From positions 1,054,001 through 1,118,000 of the forward strand of contig NZ_CP021404.1 of NCBI RefSeq assembly GCF_002504165.1: a DNA stretch of 64,000 nt, read 5' to 3'. Below, one piece after another: positions 36,534 to 46,808 of this stretch. The translations under genes and the position numbers were made by a program. The notes beneath the pieces are model-generated. The model had not been told where the DNA came from and did no database searches. It worked only from the letters and a program-made list of their open reading frames with translations. The stretch's first letter is position 1, and each line of letters begins with the position of its first letter. The stretch comes from Pacificitalea manganoxidans (lineage in GTDB: Bacteria; Pseudomonadota; Alphaproteobacteria; Rhodobacterales; Rhodobacteraceae).

Positions 36534-37733
36534 ATGACCGATCAGCCCGCCACCCCGCCCAAATCCACCGGCCCAGCCGGCGACCGCATTGCCAAGGTGC
36601 TCGCCCGTGCTGGCGTCGCCTCCCGCCGGGATGCCGAGCGGATGATCGAGGCCGGGCGCGTGCGCGTCAACGGTCGGGTCATCGAAAGCCCGGCACTCAA
36701 CGTCACCGAGGCCGACCGCATCGAGGTGGACGAACAGCCCTTGGCCGAGCCTGAACCCGCGCGCCTGTGGCTGTATCATAAGCCTGCGGGGCTGGTGACG
36801 ACCGCCCGTGACGAGAAGGGCCGCGACACGGTGTTCGATGCGTTGCCCGCCGAGATGCCGCGCGTGATGTCGGTGGGGCGGCTTGACCTGAATTCCGAAG
36901 GTCTGCTGCTTCTGACCAATGACGGCGAGATCAAGCGCCGGTTGGAATTGCCCTCCACCGGCTGGCTGCGGAAATATCGCGTTCGCATGAAAGGCGCGCC
37001 TAAGGACGAGGATTTCGCGCCGCTGCGCGAGGGGCTCGTGATCGAGGGCGAGCGGTTTCAGGCGATGGATGTGACGCTCGACCGCCAGCAGGGCGCGAAT
37101 GCGTGGGCCACGATCGGCATCCGTGAGGGCCGCAACCGCGAGATCCGCCGCGCGATCGAGGCCATTGGCTTTGCCGTGAACCGGCTGATCCGCGTCAGCT
37201 ACGGCCCCTTCCGCCTGAATGATCTGCGCGAGGGGGAGGTCGAAGAGGTCAAGCAGAAGGTGCTGCGCGACCAGCTGGGGCTGGAGAAGAACTGGGCCGA
37301 TCCCAAGGAAAAACCCAAGCGCCATGTGAAGCGCAAACCGCGTCCCGACGCCGAAGCCCGCGCCGCCGATGTGGCGGGCGCAGCGGGTCTGCGCGGCGGT
37401 GCGCGCAAGCCCGGACGCGGCGCGCCCGGCGCGGGCAAGCCGGGCGAGGCGCGGGGGGAAGCACGGGCCTTTGGCGGAAAGCCTGCGGACCGCAAATTCG
37501 GTGCGGGCAAGCCGACGGCAGGGAAGCCGGGCAGCGGTAAATTCGCAGGCAAACGCGCGGGAGAGGCCGAAGACCGCGGCGCGCGCGGCGGCGAAGGCAA
37601 GCCACAGGCTGGCCGCAGCCGCGATGCCAACCGCGATCCCGCCAGTCGTGATAACCGTGCCGGGCGCAGCTTCACCCCCAAATCCGGCCCCCGCCCCACA
37701 GGCCGTGGCCCCGGCACCAAGCCCAAACGCTGA
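36534..37733 (+). CDS. rluB: rRNA pseudouridine synthase, RluB/RsuA family, with long basic tail
   Basis: The N-terminal 260 residues are a complete RluB/RsuA-type synthase: S4 RNA-binding domain (about 15-62, RIAKVLARAGVASRRDAER) and catalytic domain with Asp in GRLDLNSEGLLLLTNDG. It modifies 23S or 16S rRNA. Residues 265-399 are a low-complexity extension of Lys/Arg/Gly/Ala/Pro repeats (GKPG, GAGKP) with no predicted fold, about 130 residues beyond the usual family length. Such tails occur in several alphaproteobacterial RluB proteins and probably bind RNA. ATG 36534 overlaps nothing and is divergent from tadA. Confidence 0.88.
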   Translation: MTDQPATPPKSTGPAGDRIAKVLARAGVASRRDAERMIEAGRVRVNGRVIESPALNVTEADRIEVDEQPLAEPEPARLWLYHKPAGLVTTARDEKGRDTVFDALPAEMPRVMSVGRLDLNSEGLLLLTNDGEIKRRLELPSTGWLRKYRVRMKGAPKDEDFAPLREGLVIEGERFQAMDVTLDRQQGANAWATIGIREGRNREIRRAIEAIGFAVNRLIRVSYGPFRLNDLREGEVEEVKQKVLRDQLGLEKNWADPKEKPKRHVKRKPRPDAEARAADVAGAAGLRGGARKPGRGAPGAGKPGEARGEARAFGGKPADRKFGAGKPTAGKPGSGKFAGKRAGEAEDRGARGGEGKPQAGRSRDANRDPASRDNRAGRSFTPKSGPRPTGRGPGTKPKR

Positions 37734-37821
37734 GCCTCGGCCACACCGTCGCTGAATATGCGCCGTGACAAACCCGCGCTGGCCTCGGTTACCCTGTCCG
37801 CGCATTGCCCTGAACAAAGCA

Positions 37822-37988
37822 CACCCGCTCTCGAACAAGCCCGCAGGGCGCGAGAGCAAGCGCCTGCCCGTCCCCACGGGCTGGCGCTTGGCCACCTCGC
37901 GCTGACCTCCAAGCGGGGAGGGGCGTGGCGCCATAAAGCGCCCCGCTCAACCGCCTAAGCGCTACCCCACGGGCAGGCTCACGTTGCG
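37822..37988. repeat. Intergenic palindromic repeat, copy A
   Basis: This is one of eight copies of a roughly 170-200 bp element. Its first stem is GCTCTCG/CGAGAGC (37827-37833, 37851-37857). The second inverted repeat is built on CGCCTGCCCG...CGGGCTGGCG. The conserved CCATAAAG box follows, and the right end is CCCCACGGGCAGGCT. It lies between convergent rluB and xseA. Confidence 0.85.
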
Positions 37989-38081
37989 CTGATATGTCTG
38001 GCCAAGGGCCGCGCCGAGCCGTGTAGCCTTCCGCGTCCGACCTATCCGCCGGGGCGCGCGCGCCCTGGCGATTGGCCGGCC

Positions 38082-39581
38082 TTACAGCAGGCTTCCCTGT
38101 TCAGGGGGCGTGTCGGGGCCTTTCGGGGCCTTGCGCGCGGGTTTCGGGGCTGCGCCTCCCAGACGGAAACGACCATCGGCGAACTCGATCTCCAGCGCTC
38201 CGGCCTCGCGGGCGCGGGCGGCGGTGGTCACGACCTCCTCGCCTGCGCGCACAACCGCGTAGCCGCGCCGCAGGGTTTCCTGATAGCCCAGCGTCTGACG
38301 CAGGCGTTCCACTGCATCCAGCCGCTCGCGCCGGACCGTGACACCCTGCACGAAGCCTTGATCGAGCCGCGCGCTCAGCAGCGCCAGATCGCGCGATGCC
38401 TGCATCCGGCCACGGTCCACCAATTGCGGGCGCAGGCGCAGCGCGCAGCTTTCATAGCTCCGCCGGGCCTCGGCCACCTGACGCCGCAACAGACCGGGGC
38501 GCAGCGCGGCGGCGCGGTCCGACAGGGTCAGCTTGCGCCGCTGGACCGAGGCTTTCAGCGCCGCTGGCAGCCTGTCGGCCCAGAGGTCAAACCGCTGCTG
38601 TGCCTGACCGACCAGCATTTCGGGACGCGGCAACGCGCGGGACAGATCGCGCAACCTTTGACCCCGGTCGCCGATCATCCGGGCGGCGGCGCGGCTTAAC
38701 CGGCCTTCGCATTCGGTGACCGTCGCCATCAGTTCCAATCGCACGGGCACGGCCATTTCGGCAGCGGCGGTCGGCGTCGGTGCGCGACGGTCGGCGGCGT
38801 GGTCGATAAGCGTCGTGTCCGTCTCATGCCCCACGGCAGAGATCAGCGGAATGGCCGAAGCCGCCGCCGCGCGCACAACGCTTTCCTCGTTGAACCCCCA
38901 CAGATCCTCGATCGAGCCCCCCCCACGCGCCACGATCAGCAGATCGGGCCGGGGCAGGGCGCCGCCGGGCGTCATCCGGTTGAACCCTTCGATCGCGGCG
39001 GTCACCTGTGCCGCGCAGGCCTGTCCCTGCACCGCAACCGGCCAGACCAGAACCTTGCGCGGGAACCGGTCGCGCAGACGGTGCAGGATGTCGCGGATCA
39101 CCGCGCCGGAGGGCGAGGTCACGACGCCGATCACCTCCGGCAGATAGGGCAGGGCGCGTTTGCGCTCGGGATCGAACAGCCCCTCGGCAGCCAGCATCTG
39201 ACGGCGCTTTTCCAGCATGGCCATCAGCGCGCCTATCCCGGCAGGGGCGATATCCTCGATCACGATCTGATATTTCGACTGGCCGCCAAATGTGGTCAGC
39301 CGCCCGGTGGCGATGACCTCCATGCCTTCTTCGGGCGGGGTGGTCAGGCGGCTGGCGACGCCCTTCCAGATCACGCCGGACAGGACGGAGCGGTCATCTT
39401 TCAGGTCCAGATAGACATGGCCGGAGCGCGGGCGGCTGACGCGGCCGATTTCCCCGCGCACGCGGATATGGGAAAACTCCCCCTCGATGGTGCGCTTGAT
39501 CGCGCCCGAAATCTCGGTGACCGTAAATTCAGGGGCATTGCCGCCGGTCTCGGCGGCATCGTCGTCGATCAGATCGGACAT
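38082..39581 (-). CDS. xseA: Exodeoxyribonuclease VII large subunit
   Basis: XseA and XseB form exonuclease VII, which degrades single-stranded DNA from both ends. The 499-residue protein has the N-terminal OB-fold (about 17-115, FTVTEISGAIKRTIEGEFSH; SGHVYLDLKDD). The catalytic domain with IGVVTSPSGAVIRDILHRL and ARGGGSIEDLWGFNEE follows, then a long helical C-terminal region. ATG 39581 is the family start; an in-frame extension to 39848 overlaps purD and is rejected. xseB is not in the window. Confidence 0.95.
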   Translation of the reverse strand: MSDLIDDDAAETGGNAPEFTVTEISGAIKRTIEGEFSHIRVRGEIGRVSRPRSGHVYLDLKDDRSVLSGVIWKGVASRLTTPPEEGMEVIATGRLTTFGGQSKYQIVIEDIAPAGIGALMAMLEKRRQMLAAEGLFDPERKRALPYLPEVIGVVTSPSGAVIRDILHRLRDRFPRKVLVWPVAVQGQACAAQVTAAIEGFNRMTPGGALPRPDLLIVARGGGSIEDLWGFNEESVVRAAAASAIPLISAVGHETDTTLIDHAADRRAPTPTAAAEMAVPVRLELMATVTECEGRLSRAAARMIGDRGQRLRDLSRALPRPEMLVGQAQQRFDLWADRLPAALKASVQRRKLTLSDRAAALRPGLLRRQVAEARRSYESCALRLRPQLVDRGRMQASRDLALLSARLDQGFVQGVTVRRERLDAVERLRQTLGYQETLRRGYAVVRAGEEVVTTAARAREAGALEIEFADGRFRLGGAAPKPARKAPKGPDTPPEQGSLL

Positions 39582-39666
39582 GGGGGCCTGCTTTGCTTGT
39601 CTCGCCTCGCGGCTGACCTTAGAACGCGCGCAACCTGAGTGAAAGCGGCAGCAAAGGGCGCAAGCG

Positions 39667-40932
39667 ATGAACATCCTTCTTCTGGGGGCGGGCGGACGCG
39701 AACATGCGCTGGCCTGGGCGATCAAGCAGAACCCCAAATGCGACCGGCTGATCGTGGCGCCGGGCAATGCCGGGATCGCGGCGGTTGCCGAATGTGCCGA
39801 TCTCGACATTGTCGATCCGGGCGCGGTGGTGCAGTTCGCGACCGACATGGCGGTGGATTTCGTCGTGATCGGCCCCGAGGCGCCGCTGGCCGCAGGTGTG
39901 GCCGATGAGCTTGACGCGGCGGGTATCCTCGTCTTTGGCCCGTCGCAGGCGGCGGCTCAGCTTGAAGCGTCCAAGCGCTTTACCAAGGAGGTCTGCGATG
40001 CGGCCTCTGCCCCCACCGCTGCATGGGCCCGGTTCGATGCTGCGGAGCCTGCGAAAGCCTACCTGCGCGAGCACGGCGCCCCCATCGTGGTGAAGGCCGA
40101 CGGCCTCGCCGCGGGCAAGGGCGTGATCGTGGCCGAAACGCTGGACCAAGCGCTCGACGCCGTAGACGACATGTTCGGCGGCGAATTCGGCGCAGCGGGC
40201 GCCGAGGTGGTGATCGAAGAATTCATGACCGGCGAGGAGGCGAGCTTCTTCGTGCTCTGCGATGGCGAAACCGTCCTGCCCATCGGCACGGCGCAGGACC
40301 ACAAACGCGTGGGCGAAGGCGACACCGGCCCCAACACCGGCGGCATGGGCGCCTATTCCCCCGCGCCGATCATGGACGACGCGGTAACGCAGGCCGCGCT
40401 GGATCAGATCATCCGCCCGACGATGGCCGAAATGGCGCGGCGCGGCACCCCGTATAAAGGCGTGCTCTATGCTGGGTTGATGATCGAAAAAGGCCAGCCC
40501 CGGCTTGTCGAATACAACGCCCGCTTTGGCGATCCGGAATGTCAGGTGCTGATGCTGCGGCTGGGCGGGCAGATCCTCGATCTGCTTTTGGCTGTGGCCG
40601 AGGGGCGGCTGGCGGAGGCACGGGTGAACTGGGCTGACGACCACGCGTTGACAGTGGTGCTGGCCGCCCAAGGCTATCCCGGTGCCTATCGCAAGGGCAC
40701 GGAAATCCGTGGGCTGGACGCGCTGCCGGAAACCAGCAGCGAAATGACATTCCACGCGGGCACGGCGATGCATGAAGGCGCTTTAGTGGCCACGGGCGGG
40801 CGCGTGCTGAACTGCACCGCGCGCGGGGCGACGCTGACCGAAGCGCGCGACCGCGCCTATGCACTGGTCGACGCAATTGAGTGGCCCGAAGGCTTCTGCC
40901 GCCGCGATATCGGCTGGCGCGCGCTGGGATAA
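39667..40932 (+). CDS. purD: Phosphoribosylamine-glycine ligase
   Basis: PurD (GAR synthetase) joins phosphoribosylamine and glycine with ATP in purine synthesis. The 421-residue ATP-grasp protein opens MNILLLGAGGREHALAWAI. The ATP-binding KADGLAAGKGV, the GEEASFF and TGGMGAYSP blocks and NARFGDPECQ near residue 280 follow, with the C-terminal domain intact. It starts 85 bp from divergent xseA. Confidence 0.96.
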   Translation: MNILLLGAGGREHALAWAIKQNPKCDRLIVAPGNAGIAAVAECADLDIVDPGAVVQFATDMAVDFVVIGPEAPLAAGVADELDAAGILVFGPSQAAAQLEASKRFTKEVCDAASAPTAAWARFDAAEPAKAYLREHGAPIVVKADGLAAGKGVIVAETLDQALDAVDDMFGGEFGAAGAEVVIEEFMTGEEASFFVLCDGETVLPIGTAQDHKRVGEGDTGPNTGGMGAYSPAPIMDDAVTQAALDQIIRPTMAEMARRGTPYKGVLYAGLMIEKGQPRLVEYNARFGDPECQVLMLRLGGQILDLLLAVAEGRLAEARVNWADDHALTVVLAAQGYPGAYRKGTEIRGLDALPETSSEMTFHAGTAMHEGALVATGGRVLNCTARGATLTEARDRAYALVDAIEWPEGFCRRDIGWRALG

Positions 40933-41083
40933 ACGCTGGATCGATCGCGCAGGGCGGCTACCGGGTCGCGCTGCGCGGCGGCTCTCGCACCGGGTCAAAG
41001 GCCCGCGCGGCGCAGTCCATCCCTGTCTTACCGCGCGGTGTGCGCCGGGCTAGGTTGTGCGTACGCCAACGCGCCAGACGCGC

Positions 41084-41269
41084 TTAGTCGTTTTTCTTCT
41101 TTGGCAGATCGTCGTGGGAGGTGGACGCAAAATCCTCCAGTTCCGATTCGCTCATCGAATCGTACATGTCCTTCGAGGCGCCCTGCAGGTCGCTGACCTT
41201 GGTGTCGCCGCGTTTCGCGGAAAGCGCCGCACCGGCGGCTTTCTGTTGGGCTTCGGATTTGGCTGGCAT
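41084..41269 (-). CDS. DUF3008 small basic protein
   Basis: The 61-residue protein begins MPAKSEAQQKAAGAAL and ends in LPKKKND, matching DUF3008, a small family whose members often appear with stress-related genes. The centre (SDLQGASKDMYDSMSESELEDFA) is the conserved helical part. The ribosome site GGAGCCGG precedes ATG 41269. The protein has no membrane segment and is probably soluble. Function unknown. Confidence 0.85.
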   Translation of the reverse strand: MPAKSEAQQKAAGAALSAKRGDTKVSDLQGASKDMYDSMSESELEDFASTSHDDLPKKKND

Positions 41270-41384
41270 GACCGGCTCCTGTCGTTGCGTGTGCTAATGC
41301 AACGCGGCAGGGCGAGGTGGGTTGCACATCGCGACCGGTGCCGAAGGAGACAGGCCCGCGCCCTAACGCGCAGGCGGGGTGTGA

Positions 41385-41404
41385 CGGGGCCGTGGCCGGC
41401 CCCG
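41385..41404. terminator. Hairpin downstream of the cold-shock gene
   Basis: CGGGGCCG (41385-41392) and CGGCCCCG (41397-41404) form a perfect eight-pair stem with loop TGGC, 65 bp beyond the cold-shock stop on the minus strand; no T-run. Confidence 0.4.
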
Positions 41405-41468
41405 AACGCCGTCCGGTCTTGGCGCAGATACGCTCCGGTTCATGCCAGAGACGCGGTGCGCCGTGGGC

Positions 41469-41675
41469 TTACAGGGCTTGCAGGTCGCTCGCCGAGGCGC
41501 GACCGTCGCGGCCTTCGCGCAGCTCGTAGCCGATCTTCTGGTTGTCCGCGAGCCCGGTCATCCCGGCGCGCTCTACCGCGGAAATATGGACGAACACGTC
41601 CTTGCCGCCATCATCGGGGGCAATGAATCCGTATCCCTTCGTGGTGTTGAACCATTTAACGGTGCCGGTCGGCAT
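41469..41675 (-). CDS. Cold-shock-domain RNA-binding protein
   Basis: The 68-residue protein is a single cold-shock domain, an RNA chaperone. RNP1 is KGYGFI and RNP2 is DVFVHIS, and the N-terminal TGTVKWFN is canonical. AAGGAGAG lies seven bases upstream of ATG 41675. The gene is preceded by an approximately 200-bp AT-richer intergenic region that could encode a long structured 5' leader, as in other cold-shock genes, but no specific structure is evident. Confidence 0.95.
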   Translation of the reverse strand: MPTGTVKWFNTTKGYGFIAPDDGGKDVFVHISAVERAGMTGLADNQKIGYELREGRDGRASASDLQAL

Positions 41676-41881
41676 GCCGCCTCTCCTTCTAAGTCTCCGC
41701 CCGCAACATGCGGCGGTTCAGGTCACAGCCAGGTCTTCCAAGTCGCGGCTGCCTGCGGCAAAAACCGGTAGAAAGTCTGTCGTCACCCCTAAAATCACTG
41801 CCTTTTCCGGTGAAAAAAACAAGTGAATTTCTTGGAAAGGGTCACGCGGAAGTGAGATTTTGCCTAGAAAGGACGCATGGC

Positions 41882-42199
41882 ATGAAGATATTCGGCCTCA
41901 AGACCTGTGACACCTGCCGCAAGGCCGTTCGTGCGCTGCCGGACGCGGAATTCGTCGATGTCAGGGCAGAGCCGCTCGGCCGCGACAGGCTCGCGGCGCT
42001 GCATGGGCAGCTGGGCGCGGCGCTGCTCAACACCCGCTCGACGACATGGCGCGGCCTGTCGGAGGCGGAGCGCGCGGCGGACCCGGTGGACCTGCTTGCC
42101 ACCCATCCCGCCCTGATGAAACGCCCGCTGATCGAAACGGATGACGGCACGTTGCATCTGGGCTGGACCCCGGCGGTGCAGACTGCGCTGGGCGTGTGA
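41882..42199 (+). CDS. ArsC/Spx-family thioredoxin-fold protein
   Basis: The 105-residue protein has the ArsC-like fold with an N-terminal CDTC motif (Cys10, Cys13) in IFGLKTCDTCRKA, and the later LLNTRSTTWRGLSE and HPALMKRPLIE blocks. This is the YffB/Spx-like branch, usually a thiol reductase or regulator rather than a true arsenate reductase; there are no ars genes nearby. AAAGGA precedes ATG 41882, and the in-frame extension to 41708 has no support. Confidence 0.85.
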   Translation: MKIFGLKTCDTCRKAVRALPDAEFVDVRAEPLGRDRLAALHGQLGAALLNTRSTTWRGLSEAERAADPVDLLATHPALMKRPLIETDDGTLHLGWTPAVQTALGV

Positions 42200-42279
42200 T
42201 CTAGGGGGCGTTCCGGCGGGTCCGGGCGCTTGCCCGCGCAGGCGACGGCCCTGTTCGCGGAGCGCAAGGTTCGGGCCTT

Positions 42280-42307
42280 CGGGGCGCCGCTCCGTCCGGG
42301 CGCCCCG
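42280..42307. terminator. Hairpin between ArsC-like gene and thrS
   Basis: CGGGGCGCC (42280-42288) and GGCGCCCCG (42299-42307) form a perfect nine-pair stem with a ten-base loop, 13 bases beyond the thrS stop on the minus strand; no T-run. Confidence 0.55.
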
Positions 42308-42319
42308 CTCCGTGTGCCC

Positions 42320-44278
42320 TTAGCCCGCGCGGCGGGCGAGGTCGGGCGGGGTGGCTTCGGCAGCGAGGTCTGCCACGATCTCGTCCAGCGCGACCGTGCG
42401 GCTTTGCTTTTCGCCCAGACGGCGGGCGGACACGGTGCCTTCCTCGACCTCGCGCTGACCAACCGCCAGAATCACCGGCACTTTGCCAAGGCTGTGCTCG
42501 CGGACCTTGTAGTTGATCTTCTCGTTGCGGGTGTCGGCTTCGGCGCGCAGACCGGCGGCGCGCAGCTTCTCGGTGACCGCCAGAACATACTCATCGGCAT
42601 CCGACACGATCGACGCGACGACCACCTGACGCGGGGCAAGCCACAGGGGCAGACGCCCGGCGAAGTTCTCGATCAGGATGCCGAGGAACCGCTCGAAACT
42701 GCCGACGATGGCGCGGTGCAGCATGAAGGGGCGATGTTTCGCACCGTCTTTGCCGACGTAATTCGCGTCCAGCCGTTCCGGCAGGTTGGGATCGACCTGG
42801 AACGTGCCGCACTGCCATTCCCGCCCGATGGCGTCGGTCAGTTTGAAATCGAGCTTCGGGCCATAGAACGCGCCCTCGCCGGGATCGATCTCATAGGGGT
42901 GGCCGGTCTTCTTGATCGCGTTTTCCAGCGCGGCCTCGACATAATCCCACGATTCTTCGGTGCCGACGCGCTTTTCGGGGCGGGTCGACAGCTTGATGTC
43001 GAAACTCTCGAAGCCAAGGTCACGATAGACCGAGGCAAGCAGTTCGATGAATTTCGCAGTCTCCGCCTCGATCTGCTCTTCGGTGCAGAAGATATGCGCG
43101 TCATCCTGCGTAAAGCCGCGCACCCGCATCAGGCCATGCAGCGCGCCCGAGGGCTCATAGCGGTTACAGGCGCCGAACTCGGCCATGCGCAGCGGCAGAT
43201 CGCGATAGGATTTCAGGCCCTGATTGAACACCTGCACATGGCAGGGGCAGTTCATCGGCTTGAGCGCGTTGATCGCTTTCTCGCGGGCGTGTTCCTCGTC
43301 CACTTCGACGATGAACATGTGCTCTTGGTAGTTGTCCCAGTGGCCGGAGGCTTCCCACAGCTTGCGGTCGACGACCTGCGGGGTGTTCACCTCGACATAG
43401 CCGCCTTCATACTGACGGCGGCGCATGTAGTCCTGCAACGTCGTGTAGACGCGCCAGCCATTGGGATGCCAGAACGGACGGCCCGGGGCCTCCTCCTGAA
43501 AATGGAACAGCTCCATCTCGCGACCCAGACGGCGGTGATCACGCTTGGCGGCTTCCTCCAGCATGGTCAGGTGCTGCTTCAGCCCCTCCTTGTTCTGGAA
43601 GGCCACGCCGTAGATCCGCTGCAGCATGGGGCGGGTGCTGTCGCCGCGCCAATAGGCCCCGGCAATGGACATCAGCCGGAACGCATCCGCCGGAACCTGC
43701 CCGGTATGTTGCAGATGCGGGCCGCGGCACAGATCCTGCCAGTCGCCGTGCCAATACATGCGGATCGGCTCGGTGCCGGGAATGGCTTCGATCAGCTCCA
43801 CCTTATAGGGCTCGCCGGTGTCTTTGTAATGCTGGATGGCGCGGTCACGTTCCCAGACCTCGGTGCGGACCGGATCGCGGAGATTGATGATCTCCTTCAT
43901 CTTTTTCTCGATGACGCCCAGATCTTCGGGGGTGAACGGCTCCGCCCGGTCGAAATCGTAATACCAGCCATTGGCAATGACCGGGCCGATGGTGACCCTC
44001 ACATCGGGCCACAGCTCCTGCACTGCACGGGCCATGATATGCGCCAGATCGTGCCGGATCAGTTCCAGCGCGGGGGCGTCGTCCTTCATCGTGAAAAGCG
44101 AAATCGCGCCATCGGCCTCGATCGGCCATTGCAGATCCCAGTGCCGACCATCGAGTTCGGCAGAGATCGCCTTTTTCGCAAGGCTGGGCGAAATGGACTG
44201 CGCCACCTCGGCGGCGGTCACGCCAGCGGGGTAGTCACGGCTCGCGCCATCGGGAAATGTGAGGGAAATCTGGGCCAT
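42320..44278 (-). CDS. thrS: Threonyl-tRNA synthetase
   Basis: ThrS charges tRNA-Thr. The 652-residue protein has all domains: N-terminal TGS (about 1-62), the SAD editing domain with the [11 protein letters not shown] metal/editing motif and a second site in [10 protein letters not shown], the class II catalytic core with [12 protein letters not shown] (zinc Cys) and [14 protein letters not shown], and the anticodon-binding domain. ATG 44278 is preceded by a GGAGG-type site. The leader of about 110 bp contains no T-box, as expected for a proteobacterium. Confidence 0.97.
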   Translation of the reverse strand: MAQISLTFPDGASRDYPAGVTAAEVAQSISPSLAKKAISAELDGRHWDLQWPIEADGAISLFTMKDDAPALELIRHDLAHIMARAVQELWPDVRVTIGPVIANGWYYDFDRAEPFTPEDLGVIEKKMKEIINLRDPVRTEVWERDRAIQHYKDTGEPYKVELIEAIPGTEPIRMYWHGDWQDLCRGPHLQHTGQVPADAFRLMSIAGAYWRGDSTRPMLQRIYGVAFQNKEGLKQHLTMLEEAAKRDHRRLGREMELFHFQEEAPGRPFWHPNGWRVYTTLQDYMRRRQYEGGYVEVNTPQVVDRKLWEASGHWDNYQEHMFIVEVDEEHAREKAINALKPMNCPCHVQVFNQGLKSYRDLPLRMAEFGACNRYEPSGALHGLMRVRGFTQDDAHIFCTEEQIEAETAKFIELLASVYRDLGFESFDIKLSTRPEKRVGTEESWDYVEAALENAIKKTGHPYEIDPGEGAFYGPKLDFKLTDAIGREWQCGTFQVDPNLPERLDANYVGKDGAKHRPFMLHRAIVGSFERFLGILIENFAGRLPLWLAPRQVVVASIVSDADEYVLAVTEKLRAAGLRAEADTRNEKINYKVREHSLGKVPVILAVGQREVEEGTVSARRLGEKQSRTVALDEIVADLAAEATPPDLARRAG

Positions 44279-44388
44279 CGCGCGGCCTCCTCGTCGGTTT
44301 GGCGCCCACGGAGCGCCCGGTTGCGGGTATATGGTTCGGGGGATCAGATGCCGGTTGCGGCCGCCGCTGTCAACCGGGCGGTGCGGGG

Positions 44389-45639
44389 CTAGTCCCGACG
44401 CACGGCCTGCGCCGGGTCTCCCGTCACCGGCGCCAAGCCCGCCCGCATCACCGCCCGCCGCAACGGCGCCAAACCGTAAAGCCCGCGCAACCCCGCCAGC
44501 CGCAGCGCCTGCAATCCCGGCGCGCCGGAGCGTGTCACCCGGTTGAACAGGTCAATCGCCTGCACCCGCAACCCGATGTCACGCGCCCTTGCAGCGGCGT
44601 AGCGGTCCAGAACCTCCGGCGCGCCGGGATCGGGTGCCCCCTCCAGCGCCGCCACCAACGCCACGATATCGTTGAGCGAAGTGTTCAGCCCCTGCGCCCC
44701 GATGGGCGGCAGCACATGCGCGGCCTCCGCCACCAGCGCCACGCGCTGTGCCGTCAGGGCCTGTGCCTTCAGCCCGATGATCGGAAACATCGCCCGGCGG
44801 CTCGCCAATTCCATTGCGCCCAGCCAGTCACAGGCGCGTGCGCGCATCGCGGCGTTGAATTCCGCCTCCGGCAACCCGGCCAAACGCACGGTTTCCGGTC
44901 CGGGGTTCATCCACACGATGGCCGAGGCGGGTTTGCCCTCTAGGTCCGGCAGCGGCACGGTGGTGAACGGCCCGCCCTGCACATAGATCTCGGTCGAGGC
45001 ATTGCCGTGCGGCACCTCATGCGTGGCCACGAACGCCAGCGATTTCTGGCCATAGCGCGTCAGGTCATGACCGATCCCGGCGGCCTCCCGCACCGCGCTG
45101 TCGCGCCCGTCCGCACCGATCACCAGCCGCGCGGTGACAGAACTGCCATCCGCCAGCCGGACGATGGCTTGCGCATCGCGCCGCACCATACCGGTGACCG
45201 AGGTGCCAAACCGCAGTGTGACGTTGTCCATCCCCTCCAACAGGTCCATCAGCCCGCCCAGCACCTGCCAGTTCAGCAGGTTCCAGCCAAACGGGCCGCC
45301 CGCCGTTTCGGCGATCTCGCCTGCATGGAATTCGCGGCTGTCGCGCACCTGCGGATCACCGCCCTCGGGCGTGACATGGGCATCGACGATGCGCAGCACC
45401 TCCAGCGGCGTGGCTTGCCCTGCGACCCGATCCCACAGCCCGATCCGTTCGTATAGCGCGCGCGCCGGCTGCAAAAACGCGGTCGAGCGCAGATCCGCCG
45501 CCGCATCGCCCCCTCGCGTCACGGGCACATCGGGCGACACCAGCATCACCCGGAACCCCGCAGCCCCCAACGCCGCCGCAGCCGATAGCCCGGCAATGCC
45601 GCCGCCCGCGATCACGATATCGGTGTTCTGCCGTGTCAT
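44389..45639 (-). CDS. UbiH/UbiF-family FAD-dependent hydroxylase (ubiquinone synthesis)
   Basis: The 416-residue flavin monooxygenase has the FAD dinucleotide motif [14 protein letters not shown] at about residues 10-23, the VIGADGRDS motif near 163, and [16 protein letters not shown] near 290. The last block differs from the enterobacterial GDAAH-HPxAGQG but matches the alphaproteobacterial UbiH-family enzymes (including UbiL), which hydroxylate the ubiquinone ring at one or more positions. Which position cannot be decided here. ATG 45639 has AAGGAGCCGCG upstream. Confidence 0.88.
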   Translation of the reverse strand: MTRQNTDIVIAGGGIAGLSAAAALGAAGFRVMLVSPDVPVTRGGDAAADLRSTAFLQPARALYERIGLWDRVAGQATPLEVLRIVDAHVTPEGGDPQVRDSREFHAGEIAETAGGPFGWNLLNWQVLGGLMDLLEGMDNVTLRFGTSVTGMVRRDAQAIVRLADGSSVTARLVIGADGRDSAVREAAGIGHDLTRYGQKSLAFVATHEVPHGNASTEIYVQGGPFTTVPLPDLEGKPASAIVWMNPGPETVRLAGLPEAEFNAAMRARACDWLGAMELASRRAMFPIIGLKAQALTAQRVALVAEAAHVLPPIGAQGLNTSLNDIVALVAALEGAPDPGAPEVLDRYAAARARDIGLRVQAIDLFNRVTRSGAPGLQALRLAGLRGLYGLAPLRRAVMRAGLAPVTGDPAQAVRRD

Positions 45640-45786
45640 CGCGGCTCCTTCATTGCTTAGGCGTCGGATCAGGGCCGCCAACAAGGGGCCGCCGCGCTGG
45701 GACAGATAGCGCAGCGCCGCGCCCGCCGCCACTGCACGGCGCAGGACTGCGCCGCCTCATCGCGGCGGGGCAGGCAGGCGTGGGGA

Positions 45787-46545
45787 TTAGCCCTGCGGCC
45801 CAATCGCCCGCAAAAATGCGGTCAGGCTGTCAGTGCGGTAATGGATATGCGCGGCCTCGGCCTCCAGCGGCGGGGCGAGCGGCCCGACCAGCACGGTGCG
45901 CATCCCCATGTCATGAGGCACCGACAGGTTGCGCGGGTCGTCCTCGAACATTGCGGCGCGGGCCGGGTCGACACCATCGGTCGCGAACACGGCCTCGAAC
46001 GCCGCGCGCTGCGGTTTGGGAAGGTAGCCCGCATGCTCCACCCCATAGACCGCGTCAAAAATCCCCGTCAGCCCACGCGCCGCCAGCACCCGCTCCGCAT
46101 AGGGTTTGGTGCCGTTGGTATAGACGATCCGCCGCCCCGGCAGGGCGCCAATCGCCGCCGCCAGCGCCGGATCGCGGGGCAGGGCGCTCAGGTCGATCTC
46201 GTGCACTTCTTTCAGATAGCCGTCGGGCGCGATGCCATGCACCTGCATAAGCCCCGCCAAGGTGGTGCCATGCTCCGCCCAGTAGAGCTTCCGCAGGCGG
46301 TCGGCCTCGGCCCGGTCCACGCCGATACTGCGCATCACCCAATCGGTCATCTTGACTTCAATCTGGTCGAACAGCCGCACCGCCGGAGGGTAGAGCGTGT
46401 TGTCGAGGTCAAAGACCCAGATCCGCACATGATCGAATGCGGCGCGCAGCCCGTCCAGCGCCCAAGCCGGGACGGTGGGCGCGGTCGAACCAGTGGCGGA
46501 CGCATCCGTAGCGCGCGCGGCGGGAGAGGTCATGTGATCTTGCAT
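45787..46545 (-). CDS. HAD-family pyrimidine 5'-nucleotidase
   Basis: The 252-residue protein is a HAD phosphatase with motif I FDLDNTLYPP (catalytic Asp at about 46 and 48), motif II VYTNGT and motif IV EDDPRNLSVPHDMGMRTVLVG. These mark the Sdt1/pyrimidine 5'-nucleotidase group, which dephosphorylates UMP/CMP or damaged pyrimidine nucleotides. The N-terminal 25 residues are low-complexity; ATG 46545 or the ATG five codons on are both possible. Confidence 0.85.
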   Translation of the reverse strand: MQDHMTSPAARATDASATGSTAPTVPAWALDGLRAAFDHVRIWVFDLDNTLYPPAVRLFDQIEVKMTDWVMRSIGVDRAEADRLRKLYWAEHGTTLAGLMQVHGIAPDGYLKEVHEIDLSALPRDPALAAAIGALPGRRIVYTNGTKPYAERVLAARGLTGIFDAVYGVEHAGYLPKPQRAAFEAVFATDGVDPARAAMFEDDPRNLSVPHDMGMRTVLVGPLAPPLEAEAAHIHYRTDSLTAFLRAIGPQG

Positions 46546-46808
46546 CCCGCGACCCTAGCCCTCCGCACGCAGCGGTGCAATCGCGGCCGCGCGGAGCCTG
46601 TCGGGTGCCGGGCGCGGCCTCATGCCGCCCACCAAGGGGCAAGGCCGGATGCCCAAACGCCCCCGCCGCATCCCCGGCCTTCATCCGCAGGTCACACTGC
46701 CAGCGGATCGCGCCCGTTGCGGCTTGATCTGCCTGCCCGCCCGCCTGTAGCCTGCGCGTCCTGACCCGCGCGCGTGCAGCCGGGGCATCGCAGCAAAGGG
46801 TAAAGTCC

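Noticed and set aside
44279-44388. T-box or threonine leader upstream of thrS
   Set aside because: No specifier loop, T-box sequence or Thr-rich leader frame; T-box control is also not expected in proteobacteria.
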